Source of the DNA: Gammaproteobacteria bacterium
GTDB taxonomy: Bacteria; Pseudomonadota; Gammaproteobacteria; Eutrophobiales; Eutrophobiaceae
Assembly (NCBI GenBank): GCA_028279365.1
Contig: JANQNX010000014.1
Location: forward strand, 393,921 to 457,920
DNA: 64,000 nt
Reading direction: 5' to 3'
The position numbers were made by a program, and so were the translations under genes. Below, piece by piece: positions 54,609-62,751 of this stretch. Each line of letters begins with the position of its first letter. Position 1 is the stretch's first letter. The notes under the pieces were generated by a model, which made no database searches, was not told the DNA's origin, and saw only the letters and a program-made list of their open reading frames with translations.

Positions 54609-55052
54609 GTGGATATGACAGAAAATCAACTTAACGATACAGATATCGAACTGCTGCAAGCATCGTTTGCTTTGCTGGCAGAGCAGTCCGAGCAGTTGGT
54701 TGAAACGTTTTATGAAAAATTATTCGAGCATTACCCCTCGATGCAATCGCTGTTTGCCAATACTGATATGAAACAACAGCAGACGATGTTGCTGGATGCA
54801 TTGTCATTTGTGATTGGGAATTTACGCGACGGTGGAAAGCTGTAGCCTACGTTAAACGAATTATGAAGCAGACATCAGGACTATAGTGTAGAAAAAAAGC
54901 ACTTTGCGACAGTGAAGAAAACGCTTTTGGAAGTATTAGGGATCTATGCAGCTGATGCATGGAATCAGGATTATCACAAAGCCTGGGATCGGGCAGTGGA
55001 TTATTTATCACAAGCAATGATTAACGGTTATCAAAACCCGGAGGATGGGAAA
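54609..55052 (+). pseudogene. Globin domain of a chemoreceptor, broken by two in-frame stop codons
   Basis: From GTG 54609 (or ATG 54615) the frame encodes the start of a single-domain globin: helices A-E including VETFYEKLFEHYPSMQSLF. TAG at 54843-54845 and TGA at 54864-54866 then interrupt it. The same frame continues without any shift into the rest of the globin: PTLNEL, then [24 protein letters not shown] and AWDRAVDYL, and on into the PAS receptor. The His of SRH (54873-54875), the likely proximal haem ligand, lies after both stops. The pattern L-x-P-x-L-x-x-L-G-x-R-H of related globins shows that TGA replaces a Gly (GGA) codon. The intact ancestor would have been an 889-codon globin-PAS-MCP oxygen receptor. 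Readthrough or assembly error are alternatives to a true nonsense mutation. Confidence 0.8.
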
Positions 55053-55055
55053 ATG
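55040..55055 (+). promoter_or_regulatory. Internal ribosome binding site for the globin-less receptor
   Basis: GGAGG at 55040-55044 is followed after eight bases by an in-frame ATG at 55053, just after the globin domain. The GTG at 54912, the first possible start after the second stop, has no such site. This fixes 55053 as the likely start of the surviving receptor. Confidence 0.6.
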
Positions 55056-57278
55056 GAAGACACAGTTGACGAAGTCACTCAATTGAGGAATGAACTTAAA
55101 AAGATGCAGGTTGCAGTAGAAGGTGCGCAAACAGCGATGATTATGGTCGATCGTGATCTGGTAGTGACCTATATCAATCAAAAAACGCGCGACATGATGA
55201 AAGAACATGAGGCGACGTTTGCAGAGGTTTGGCCGAATTTTAATGCCGAAAATATGATTGGTACCTGTATTGACATCTTCCATAAAGATCCGTCGCACCA
55301 ACGAAAAATGCTGGCCGATCAAAACAATTTGCCATACAAAACTGATATTTCCATCGGCCATTTGAAATTTGAGTTAATGGTCTCTGCTCAACTGGATGAT
55401 GAGGGTAACTATGTCGGCACCACCCTGGAATGGCAGGACGTGACCGAGCTACGCAAAAAAGAAAATGAACAGGCGCGATTACAGGTCGCGATCGATGGCT
55501 GTCAATCGGCAATGATTATGGTGGATCGGGATTTTAATGTGACCTACATGAATGATGCTTCCCAAGCATTACTAAGTAAGTATCAGACAGAATTTAAACA
55601 GTTCTGGCCACAGTTTGATGCGAATAACATGGTCGGTTCGAATATTGATATGTTCCATAAAAACCCAGCACATCAGCGTAATATGCTGGCCGATCCGTCT
55701 AACCTGCCACACAAAACCGATATTACAATTGGTGAGCTGAAATTTGAACTAAATGTGTCCGCGCAGATGGATGCGAAAGGTAATTATATCGGTAACACAC
55801 TGGAATGGCAGGATGTGACAGAAATCAGAAAGCAGGAAGCGATAAATAATGATTATGCATTGCAGTTAAAAGCTATCAGTGATGGACAAGGTGTGATCGA
55901 GTTCAATATGGATGGAACGGTGATTAAGGCAAATGATAATTTCTTACGTGTGGTGAATTACACCTTTGATGAAATAAAAGGGAAACATCATCGCATATTT
56001 GTTAAGCCCGAATATGCCAACAGCCACGAATACAGTCAGTTCTGGGAAAAGCTAAATCGTGGTGAATTTGAACTGGGCGAATATGAACGTATCGACCGGG
56101 ATGGAAATACAATCTGGCTCAGCGCTACTTACGCGCCGATTATAGGTTTGGATGGAAAGCCTTATAAAGTCGTCAAGTTTGCGAATGAAATTACCGAACA
56201 GAAACAATACCAAGCCATGGTTGAAACGGTATTAAAAGATGCGGCTGATGCGATGGATAAGCTATCCAGTGGGATATTGACCGACGCTATGAAAGGTGAG
56301 TACACAGAAGAGTTCCTGTCGATGAAAGAGGCAGTGAATACTTCTATAGCCAACCTGTTAAAAATGGTAAACGAGATCCGCGAAAGTGCTGACTCCATTA
56401 ATACTTCTGCTAATGAAATCGCACAGGGTAATTTAAATCTGAGCCAGCGCACTGAAGAGCAGGCCTCATCACTAGAAGAAACGGCCTCCAGCATTGAAGA
56501 ATTAACCGGTACTGTGAAACAAAATGCTGACAATGCGCAACAGGCCAATCAACTTGCCGCCGGTGCGCGCACCGAAGCCGAAAAAGGCGGGACAGTGGTT
56601 TCAAGCGCCATTGATGCAATGGCAGAGATTAATCAGGCCAGTAAAAAGATTGCCGACATAATCAGCGTGATTGATGAGATTGCATTCCAGACCAATCTAT
56701 TGGCTTTGAACGCTGCAGTCGAGGCGGCACGCGCAGGCGAACAAGGTCGTGGCTTTGCCGTTGTGGCGGCCGAGGTTCGTAATCTGGCGCAGCGCAGTGC
56801 TGGAGCAGCGAAGGAAATCAAGACCTTGATTAACGACAGCGTGCAGAAAGTGGAAGAAGGCTCGAAACTGGTCGATGAATCCGGCAGCACATTGGAAGAG
56901 ATTGTGGCTTCTGTGAAAAAAGTCAGCGATATCATTGCCGAGATCGCCGCTGCTAGTACAGAACAATCGGCCGGTATTGATGAAATCAATCGTGCCGTAT
57001 CACAAATGGATGAGATGACTCAGCAGAATGCATCGCTGGTTGAAGAAGCTGCAGCAGCGAGTAAATCGATGGATGAGCAAGCGAAAGGCTTAATGGAATT
57101 AATGGACTTTTTTGATACGGGAGAAGCCGGTGAGTCTCATTCACAGCCTATGGAGAGAAGAAGTGCCAATCGCCCATGGACAGAGACAGCAACAGAAAAT
57201 GCTTCAACGCCTGCAAGCCCTGTGAGAGAAAAGAAAGTCGCTGCTACGGGCGGTGATAGTGAATGGGAAGAGTTCTAG
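55053..57278 (+). CDS. Soluble PAS-containing methyl-accepting chemotaxis protein
   Basis: Cytoplasmic chemoreceptor of 741 residues if started at 55053. Two tandem, closely related PAS-like units come first (each with MIMVDRD, NIDMFHK.P.HQ and LEWQDVTE motifs), then a third PAS with [19 protein letters not shown] and [15 protein letters not shown]-like/methylation region and the signalling hairpin ([32 protein letters not shown]) follow. The C-terminus EWEEF resembles the NWETF pentapeptide that tethers CheR and CheB. There is no transmembrane segment, so it senses an internal signal, probably redox or energy state. It was originally fused to the preceding globin. Confidence 0.88.
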   Translation: MEDTVDEVTQLRNELKKMQVAVEGAQTAMIMVDRDLVVTYINQKTRDMMKEHEATFAEVWPNFNAENMIGTCIDIFHKDPSHQRKMLADQNNLPYKTDISIGHLKFELMVSAQLDDEGNYVGTTLEWQDVTELRKKENEQARLQVAIDGCQSAMIMVDRDFNVTYMNDASQALLSKYQTEFKQFWPQFDANNMVGSNIDMFHKNPAHQRNMLADPSNLPHKTDITIGELKFELNVSAQMDAKGNYIGNTLEWQDVTEIRKQEAINNDYALQLKAISDGQGVIEFNMDGTVIKANDNFLRVVNYTFDEIKGKHHRIFVKPEYANSHEYSQFWEKLNRGEFELGEYERIDRDGNTIWLSATYAPIIGLDGKPYKVVKFANEITEQKQYQAMVETVLKDAADAMDKLSSGILTDAMKGEYTEEFLSMKEAVNTSIANLLKMVNEIRESADSINTSANEIAQGNLNLSQRTEEQASSLEETASSIEELTGTVKQNADNAQQANQLAAGARTEAEKGGTVVSSAIDAMAEINQASKKIADIISVIDEIAFQTNLLALNAAVEAARAGEQGRGFAVVAAEVRNLAQRSAGAAKEIKTLINDSVQKVEEGSKLVDESGSTLEEIVASVKKVSDIIAEIAAASTEQSAGIDEINRAVSQMDEMTQQNASLVEEAAAASKSMDEQAKGLMELMDFFDTGEAGESHSQPMERRSANRPWTETATENASTPASPVREKKVAATGGDSEWEEF

Positions 57279-57309
57279 ATAGCAAACTGTATTTTTCAAG
57301 GAGAGAATC

Positions 57310-58062
57310 ATGCGAACCATAGCGGTCATTAATCAGAAAGGTGGGGTGGGTAAAACCACCACTACTACTAATCTCGCTCATGCCCTGGTGTTGAATCAAC
57401 ATCGGGTTACGGTTATCGATCTGGATCCGCAAGGACATTTATCTAACAGTCTGGGCGTAAACAATCTGGCACAGCCGGGCCTGGATAGCGTGTTGCTAAA
57501 AGGCGCACCGATTGAAGAATGTGCTATTTCAGTGAGGCCAGGTCTTTCACTGGTACCGGCAGGTCCTGAGCTGGGTAATCTGGAAAGTGCTTCGTTAAAA
57601 AGCCCAAAACGCGCGACATTATTACGCGATGCCATGCAGGATTGCTTTACCGATCAGGATTATGTGCTAATTGACTGTCCGCCAGCATCCGGCTTACTGG
57701 TTGTTAACGCATTATTTAGCACGCATGAAACCTTGATACCGGTATCGGGTGATTACTTATCGCTACAAGGATTGTCTTATTTGATCGGCACCTTTAAGAA
57801 ATTCGGACAACTCGGTCATAAAATCCAGGAATGGTTTGTCATGACGCGTATTCACTCGCGAAGACGGCTACCTGCCCAAGTCATGCAAACCCTGAAGCAG
57901 TATTTTCCGGACAGGGTATTGGCTACACGCATTCGTGAGGTGGCCGCATTGGCGGAGTGTCCGGGAGTAGGAAAAACGATTTTTGAATATCAGCAAAAAA
58001 GTCATGGTGCCAGTGATTATCACGCACTGGCACTCGATTTAGCTGGACGACGAACGCTTTAA
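57310..58062 (+). CDS. ParA-like ATPase of the chemotaxis operon
   Basis: A 250-residue ParA/MinD-superfamily ATPase with a deviant Walker A (NQKGGVGKTTTT), switch I in DLDPQGHLS and a Walker B-like LIDCPPASG. No parB gene follows. ParA proteins inside chemotaxis operons (PpfA of Rhodobacter, ParC of Vibrio) position chemoreceptor arrays and ensure their inheritance. That role fits the soluble receptor upstream and is inferred from context. It is preceded by an AAGGAGAG site. Confidence 0.88.
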   Translation: MRTIAVINQKGGVGKTTTTTNLAHALVLNQHRVTVIDLDPQGHLSNSLGVNNLAQPGLDSVLLKGAPIEECAISVRPGLSLVPAGPELGNLESASLKSPKRATLLRDAMQDCFTDQDYVLIDCPPASGLLVVNALFSTHETLIPVSGDYLSLQGLSYLIGTFKKFGQLGHKIQEWFVMTRIHSRRRLPAQVMQTLKQYFPDRVLATRIREVAALAECPGVGKTIFEYQQKSHGASDYHALALDLAGRRTL

Positions 58063-58084
58063 TATTGGAAGGTTAATAACGGCC

Positions 58085-58480
58085 ATGAATAATGAGACAG
58101 ACAACAACATAGCTGCCCCGGATCTTATTGGCGTCGATCCTCTGGCGTGGATGAGTGAATCAGAGAAACAGGAATTAGCTAATACTGATAACACACAAGC
58201 ACAGGATTCTAATCAACAGAGTATCGAGTTGATGTCAGTATTGACGATTCGTGAAAGTGAAGAGTTGATGTCACTACTTAAAAATACCAGTCAAGCATCC
58301 CATGTAGTCATCGACGCAAGTCAGGTAGAAAAACTGGATGCTGCAGCAGTGCAGATTATTGCGAGTTATTACAAAACAGCCAGTCAGGAAGGTGCAACGA
58401 TTCAATGGAAAGAACCGAGTAGCGTGTTACTCGATGCCTTCCAGATACTCGGCTTGAGTGAAGCGATAGGTATCAATTAA
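58085..58480 (+). CDS. STAS-domain protein of the chemotaxis operon
   Basis: A 131-residue protein with an acidic N-terminus of about 45 residues and a C-terminal STAS domain (VLTIRESEELMSLL, HVVIDASQVEKLDAAAVQIIASY). The usual phosphorylatable Ser/Thr of anti-anti-sigma factors is replaced in LDAAAVQ. It directly abuts cheR. Small STAS proteins occur in several chemotaxis operons, with roles in CheA adaptation (CheS) or unknown. Confidence 0.8.
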   Translation: MNNETDNNIAAPDLIGVDPLAWMSESEKQELANTDNTQAQDSNQQSIELMSVLTIRESEELMSLLKNTSQASHVVIDASQVEKLDAAAVQIIASYYKTASQEGATIQWKEPSSVLLDAFQILGLSEAIGIN

Positions 58481-59317
58481 ATGAGTAATAAAAGGGAGTT
58501 TGACTTTCTTGACAGGCATTTTGAACTGGTTGCAAAAAGAGTTAAAGATAGTGCCGGTATCTCATTATCGGAAAATAAAAAAGACCTGGTCTATGGCCGA
58601 CTGGCACGCAGGCTGAGAAAGCTGAACATAGACAACTTTGATGCGTATTTTAATTACCTCGATAACTCCAGTTCTGAATTAGTCGAGTTTACTAACTCCA
58701 TTACTACCAACCTCACCAGTTTCTTTCGAGAAAATCATCATTTTGACTTTCTGGCCAACACTGCCATGCCTTATCTTCTGCAACAAAGACGTGCAGAGAG
58801 GCGCATCAGGATCTGGTCGGCAGGCTGCTCAACGGGTGAGGAACCATACTCTATTGCGATAACTCTGCTGGAGTCAGTCCCCGATATTGTTAACTGGGAT
58901 ATAAAAATCCTGGCAACAGATATTGATACCCAGGTGCTGGATACAGCGAAAGAAGGTATCTACAGACAGGATAAGGCAACAGGCCTGGATGAACACAGGA
59001 TTAGAAAATGGTTTTTAAAATCTGGTGATAAACAAAACGAAAATTTGATCAAGGCCAAAAATGAACTCAAGCAGCTAATTGTATTCAAGCAATTAAACCT
59101 GATGGGAGATTGGCCCATGCAGGGCCAGTTCGATATTTTATTTTGTCGAAATGTTGTGATCTATTTTGATAAGGATACTCAGCGCGTTTTGTTTGAGCGA
59201 TTTGCCAATATTCTTAAGCAAGACGCTTATATGTATGTCGGTCATTCTGAAAGTTTGTATCAGGTGACTGAGCGATTTTCTCTGCTCGGTAAAACCATCC
59301 ACAGGAAGGCGGCGTGA
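58481..59317 (+). CDS. cheR: Chemoreceptor glutamate methyltransferase CheR
   Basis: A 278-residue SAM-dependent methyltransferase that methylates receptor glutamates in adaptation. The N-terminal CheR domain is followed by the SAM motif IWSAGCSTGEEPYSIA and the conserved ILATDIDTQVL and FDILFCRNVVIYF. Its stop codon overlaps the GTG start of cheD. The EWEEF tail of the receptor upstream is a probable docking site. Confidence 0.96.
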   Translation: MSNKREFDFLDRHFELVAKRVKDSAGISLSENKKDLVYGRLARRLRKLNIDNFDAYFNYLDNSSSELVEFTNSITTNLTSFFRENHHFDFLANTAMPYLLQQRRAERRIRIWSAGCSTGEEPYSIAITLLESVPDIVNWDIKILATDIDTQVLDTAKEGIYRQDKATGLDEHRIRKWFLKSGDKQNENLIKAKNELKQLIVFKQLNLMGDWPMQGQFDILFCRNVVIYFDKDTQRVLFERFANILKQDAYMYVGHSESLYQVTERFSLLGKTIHRKAA

Positions 59318-59961
59318 GTCGCCTTGCAAAAAAGGAGGGCATTCATAACCGGATATTGCCGGGTTATGAGCATTTGAATCGTTTTTATTGCAAAGAAACG
59401 CAAAAAGAAATGGTCAAGATTAAACCTGGCGAGTATTACGTCACGCGTTCTGATGAAGTGATTGCGACCGTGCTGGGTTCCTGTATTTCTGTTTGCATCC
59501 GCGACCCCTATGCCGGTATTGGCGGTATGAACCATTTTATGTTGCCGGAAAACAATAATAAGGAACAGGATTCCTGGGAATACAACAAGGCTAACCGAGC
59601 CGCGAGATATGGTACCGATGCGATGGAACATTTGATCAACGATATTCTTAAACACGGTGGTATCAAATCAAATTTTGAAATCAAGGTGTGTGGCGGTGGC
59701 AAAATTTTTGAGCGGATGTCTGATGTCGGCATCAAGAATATTCGCTTTATTAAAAATTACCTTGATACCGAAGGTTTTAAACCGGTGAGCGTTGATGTCG
59801 GTTCGATCTATCCAAGAAAAGTCAGATATTTTCCAGCCGACGGCAGGATGCAGATTAAAAAATTAAATAGCATGCATAACAATACCATCGTGCAGAGAGA
59901 AAACGAGTATCAATCTAAACTCACTGTGGAAGAAACAGCCGGTGATGTTGAATTATTTTAG
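59314..59961 (+). CDS. cheD: Chemoreceptor glutamine deamidase CheD
   Basis: A 215-residue CheD that deamidates receptor glutamines. Catalytic Cys is in TVLGSCISV, and the His follows in GGMNHFMLP; VCGGGKIFERM is also conserved. The GTG start overlaps the cheR stop codon. The protein extends beyond the usual CheD core by about 30 residues, ending in AGDVELF. The MCP-like protein at 61123 ends in the similar GEIELF. Confidence 0.93.
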   Translation: MSRLAKKEGIHNRILPGYEHLNRFYCKETQKEMVKIKPGEYYVTRSDEVIATVLGSCISVCIRDPYAGIGGMNHFMLPENNNKEQDSWEYNKANRAARYGTDAMEHLINDILKHGGIKSNFEIKVCGGGKIFERMSDVGIKNIRFIKNYLDTEGFKPVSVDVGSIYPRKVRYFPADGRMQIKKLNSMHNNTIVQRENEYQSKLTVEETAGDVELF

Positions 59962-59985
59962 ACAAGATAATTATGGATAAAAACA

Positions 59986-61074
59986 ATGATAAAAGTATTA
60001 ATTATTGATGATTCAGCCTTAGTCAGAAAAATGTTAACCGAGATACTTAATTCCGATAAGGATATTGAAGTAGTGGGTGTTGCGCCTGACCCTTATGTCG
60101 CCAGGGAAAAGATCAAGAAACTTAGCCCTGATGTGTTAACGCTGGATGTAGAAATGCCGCGTATGGATGGGATCAGCTTTCTCAAGAATTTGATGCGTTT
60201 GCGACCGATGCCGGTAGTGATGGTTTCGACACTGACAGAAGAGGGCGCAGAGATCACGCTGGATGCTATGGAACTGGGTGCAATCGATTTCATTACCAAA
60301 CCCAAACTGGATTTCGCTAACGCGATTGAAGACTATGCATCGGAGCTGATTGAAAAGGTGAAGATGGCGAAACATGCACGAGTCAATCAATACCGTGATA
60401 ACAAGACCCGTCAAGCACTTGCCTCGTCAGCACCAAAAAAGCTTAGTGCCGATGCGATATTAAGCCTCAACAACAAGCAGAGTAACTATAAGCTCACCGA
60501 TACGATTATTGCCATTGGCGCGTCTACCGGAGGCACGGAAGCGATTAAAGACGTGTTGCAAGCGATGCCTGCCAACTCTCCAGGTATCGTTATTGCTCAG
60601 CATATTCCGCCCAATTTCAGCAGAAGCTTTGCTGAACGCGTCAATAAACTATCAGCACTTAATGTGTCAGAGGCCGTGGATGGTCAACAAGTGTTGCCCG
60701 GCCACGCCTATGTTGCGCCCGGAGATCGCCATTTATTAGTGGAACGAAGTGGCGCACGCTATATTTGTCGGTTGAATGATGGTGAATTGGTTAATCGGCA
60801 CAAGCCTTCCGTGAATGTGTTATTTCGCTCTGTTGCAAATCAAGCTGGCAGAAATGCGATCGGCACTATTCTGACGGGCATGGGCGATGACGGGGCCGAA
60901 GGCTTGCTGGAAATGAAGCAAACTGGAGCCATGACCATAGCCCAGGATGAACAGACCAGTGTCGTATGGGGGATGCCCGGTTCTGCGGTAAAACTTCAGG
61001 CGGTGGATTGTATCTTACCGCTGCAGGCCATTGCAGGGAAACTGCTGGAGTTTTCCATGGATAAGGCTGCCTGA
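59986..61074 (+). CDS. cheB: Chemoreceptor methylesterase/deamidase CheB
   Basis: A 362-residue two-domain protein. The receiver has phospho-acceptor Asp54 (LDVEMPRMDG) and the Lys of FITKPK. The methylesterase domain has the triad: Ser in GASTGGTEA, His in IAQHIPPNFS and Asp in TGMGDDGAEG. It removes methyl groups from receptors after phosphorylation by CheA. A FliA-like promoter lies just after its stop codon. Confidence 0.97.
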   Translation: MIKVLIIDDSALVRKMLTEILNSDKDIEVVGVAPDPYVAREKIKKLSPDVLTLDVEMPRMDGISFLKNLMRLRPMPVVMVSTLTEEGAEITLDAMELGAIDFITKPKLDFANAIEDYASELIEKVKMAKHARVNQYRDNKTRQALASSAPKKLSADAILSLNNKQSNYKLTDTIIAIGASTGGTEAIKDVLQAMPANSPGIVIAQHIPPNFSRSFAERVNKLSALNVSEAVDGQQVLPGHAYVAPGDRHLLVERSGARYICRLNDGELVNRHKPSVNVLFRSVANQAGRNAIGTILTGMGDDGAEGLLEMKQTGAMTIAQDEQTSVVWGMPGSAVKLQAVDCILPLQAIAGKLLEFSMDKAA

Positions 61075-61078
61075 CTAT

Positions 61079-61105
61079 TAAAGATCCTTGCTGACGAGTC
61101 GATAT
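61079..61105 (+). promoter_or_regulatory. Second FliA-like promoter, upstream of the MCP-like gene
   Basis: TAAAGATC (61079-61086), an 11-base spacer and GTCGATAT (61098-61105) fit the sigma-28 consensus with correct spacing (5/8 and 6/8 matches). The MCP-like start codon is 18 bases further on. Its position after cheB suggests a promoter for the last genes of the cluster. Confidence 0.65.
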
Positions 61106-61122
61106 AGGAAGAGCAACATAAT

Positions 61123-62412
61123 ATGGATAGTTTCAAAATGAATCTGCTACGTAAATACACTGTGATATTGCCATTATCAGTCAGTCTATTGCTAGGTGCG
61201 GGTCTTTACTTGACTAATCTCAGCTCATTACTCCTGCCCTTAGTAGCACTTATTGTAGGCTGGTTTTCTTCCTATGCATATTATCGATATCTGAATTTCT
61301 CACCCAGCAATACAGCGGAATCAATGACGTCATTACCCGAAAAACAGGCATGTAATGATGAACGCTCGCGGCAATTGGTCGAGTTGGTTAATAAAACCAA
61401 TCTGTCATTGGAAAGCACAATATCTTCCATTAAAACCGAGCTCGATCAAATTCGTAGCCTGACTTCAGATTCAGCGACGGAACTGAGTCAGAGTTTTTAT
61501 GGACTCAATGAGGATATTACCAAACAGCGGCAACTGATAGCTCAATTAGCGGGTCGGTTGGATAAAGATAAACAAACACAGTCAACGCTTGATGACGTAG
61601 AAGCTGAGTCGGAAGATGGAGAGGAACCAACCATCAATATCTCTCACTTTAACAAGAAGACCTCAAAAATATTGGGTGCATTTGTTGAATCGATTATAGC
61701 CAATAGTAAAAACAGCATGGATGTTGTGAGTTCGATGGATGATTTATCTGATGAACTGGATGCAATTTTCAAAACGCTGGGCGAAGTGAAACAGATCGCA
61801 GATCAAACAAACCTGTTGGCGCTGAATGCGGCGATAGAGGCTGCCCGTGCCGGTGAATCGGGTCGTGGCTTTGCTGTGGTTGCAGATGAAGTGCGTAATT
61901 TATCACTATCGTCTAATAAGCTTAATGATGAAATCAAACTCAGCGTGACGGCCGTATTGGATAAACTGGAAATGGCCAGGAAGATGGTCGGTGACAGTGC
62001 CAGTGATGATATGTCCGATGTCATGCTTAGTACTAAAAAAGTTGATGAAATGATGGAGCATTTATCAAAACTGGAAAGCTTCTTTCAGGAATCCGTGTCC
62101 TTAGCAGCGGATGTCAATCAGCGTATTGAGGCCAATACCGACGTGGCAGTAAGAAACCTTCAATTCGAGGATATTGTCAGGCAGGTGACAGAGCATGCGG
62201 ATAAAAAAATCAATGTGCTATCTGACTACATTAATAAGATGTCGGGTAATCTGGTCAGCCTGCAAACTTCAACTGATTGGAGTAATGATTACCTGGCAGC
62301 CAGTCGACTGGTCGACGAGCTTGATGCGATGATGCTTGAACTTGAAAAACTTCCTGAGCAAAAACCGGCATCGCAACAGACAATGGATGAAGGTGAGATT
62401 GAGTTATTTTAA
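61123..62412 (+). CDS. Membrane MCP-like protein with CheZ-like FEDxxxQ motif
   Basis: A 429-residue protein with a helical membrane hairpin (about 14-50), no periplasmic domain, and a coiled-coil body with the receptor signalling hairpin ([36 protein letters not shown], about 225-260). C-terminal to this, [15 protein letters not shown] places Asp350 and Gln354 in the spacing of the CheZ phosphatase motif (DxxxQ, as in QDLTGQ). The C-terminus is GEIELF. No cheZ, cheX or cheC gene is visible in the operon, so this protein may dephosphorylate CheY-P. That activity is an inference from the motif. It may otherwise be a plain receptor-like scaffold. Confidence 0.78.
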   Translation: MDSFKMNLLRKYTVILPLSVSLLLGAGLYLTNLSSLLLPLVALIVGWFSSYAYYRYLNFSPSNTAESMTSLPEKQACNDERSRQLVELVNKTNLSLESTISSIKTELDQIRSLTSDSATELSQSFYGLNEDITKQRQLIAQLAGRLDKDKQTQSTLDDVEAESEDGEEPTINISHFNKKTSKILGAFVESIIANSKNSMDVVSSMDDLSDELDAIFKTLGEVKQIADQTNLLALNAAIEAARAGESGRGFAVVADEVRNLSLSSNKLNDEIKLSVTAVLDKLEMARKMVGDSASDDMSDVMLSTKKVDEMMEHLSKLESFFQESVSLAADVNQRIEANTDVAVRNLQFEDIVRQVTEHADKKINVLSDYINKMSGNLVSLQTSTDWSNDYLAASRLVDELDAMMLELEKLPEQKPASQQTMDEGEIELF

Positions 62413-62439
62413 AACGGTAACGTATTACGAGTAAATATT

Positions 62440-62733
62440 ATGACAGTTAAAACGCACACGCAGGACAATCAGTTAGTGATTCAATTGCCGGAAAAATTTG
62501 ACTTTGATTTCCACAATGAGTTCAGGAAATCGTATACAAATCGAGATGACTATAGAACCGTATTGCTTGATATGAAACACACTCAATACATGGATAGTTC
62601 GGCCTTGGGCATGATGCTGCAATTACGGGAGGCAATGGGTAATGAATCTGTCATTTCGATTAAAAATGTTAACCCGAGCATTCTTAATGTATTAAAAATA
62701 GCGAAGTTTGACTCATTGTTTAGTATTAGTTAA
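62440..62733 (+). CDS. STAS-domain anti-anti-sigma factor-like protein (HsbA-like)
   Basis: A 97-residue single STAS domain. The motif MDSSALGMMLQL contains the phosphorylatable Ser pair of anti-sigma factor antagonists, so unlike the STAS protein at 58085 it can be a switch. The next gene encodes a PP2C-type phosphatase with the start of a kinase-like domain, which gives the arrangement of the HsbA/HsbR pair of Pseudomonas. Its stop codon is followed directly by an ATG of the next frame. Confidence 0.85.
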   Translation: MTVKTHTQDNQLVIQLPEKFDFDFHNEFRKSYTNRDDYRTVLLDMKHTQYMDSSALGMMLQLREAMGNESVISIKNVNPSILNVLKIAKFDSLFSIS

Positions 62734-62751
62734 ATGTTTCAGGATAGCGAC

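Noticed and set aside
54609-57278. Frameshift as the cause of the split globin receptor
   Set aside because: Both parts lie in the same frame (start positions divisible by three), and the codons between them stay in register. Only nonsense codons interrupt the gene.
54912-57278. GTG 54912 as start of the receptor
   Set aside because: There is no ribosome site before it, and it falls inside the globin fold. ATG 55053 has GGAGG at good spacing just after the globin.
57310-58062. Chromosome or plasmid partition locus
   Set aside because: No parB or parS-like repeats accompany the parA gene, and it is embedded in the chemotaxis operon.
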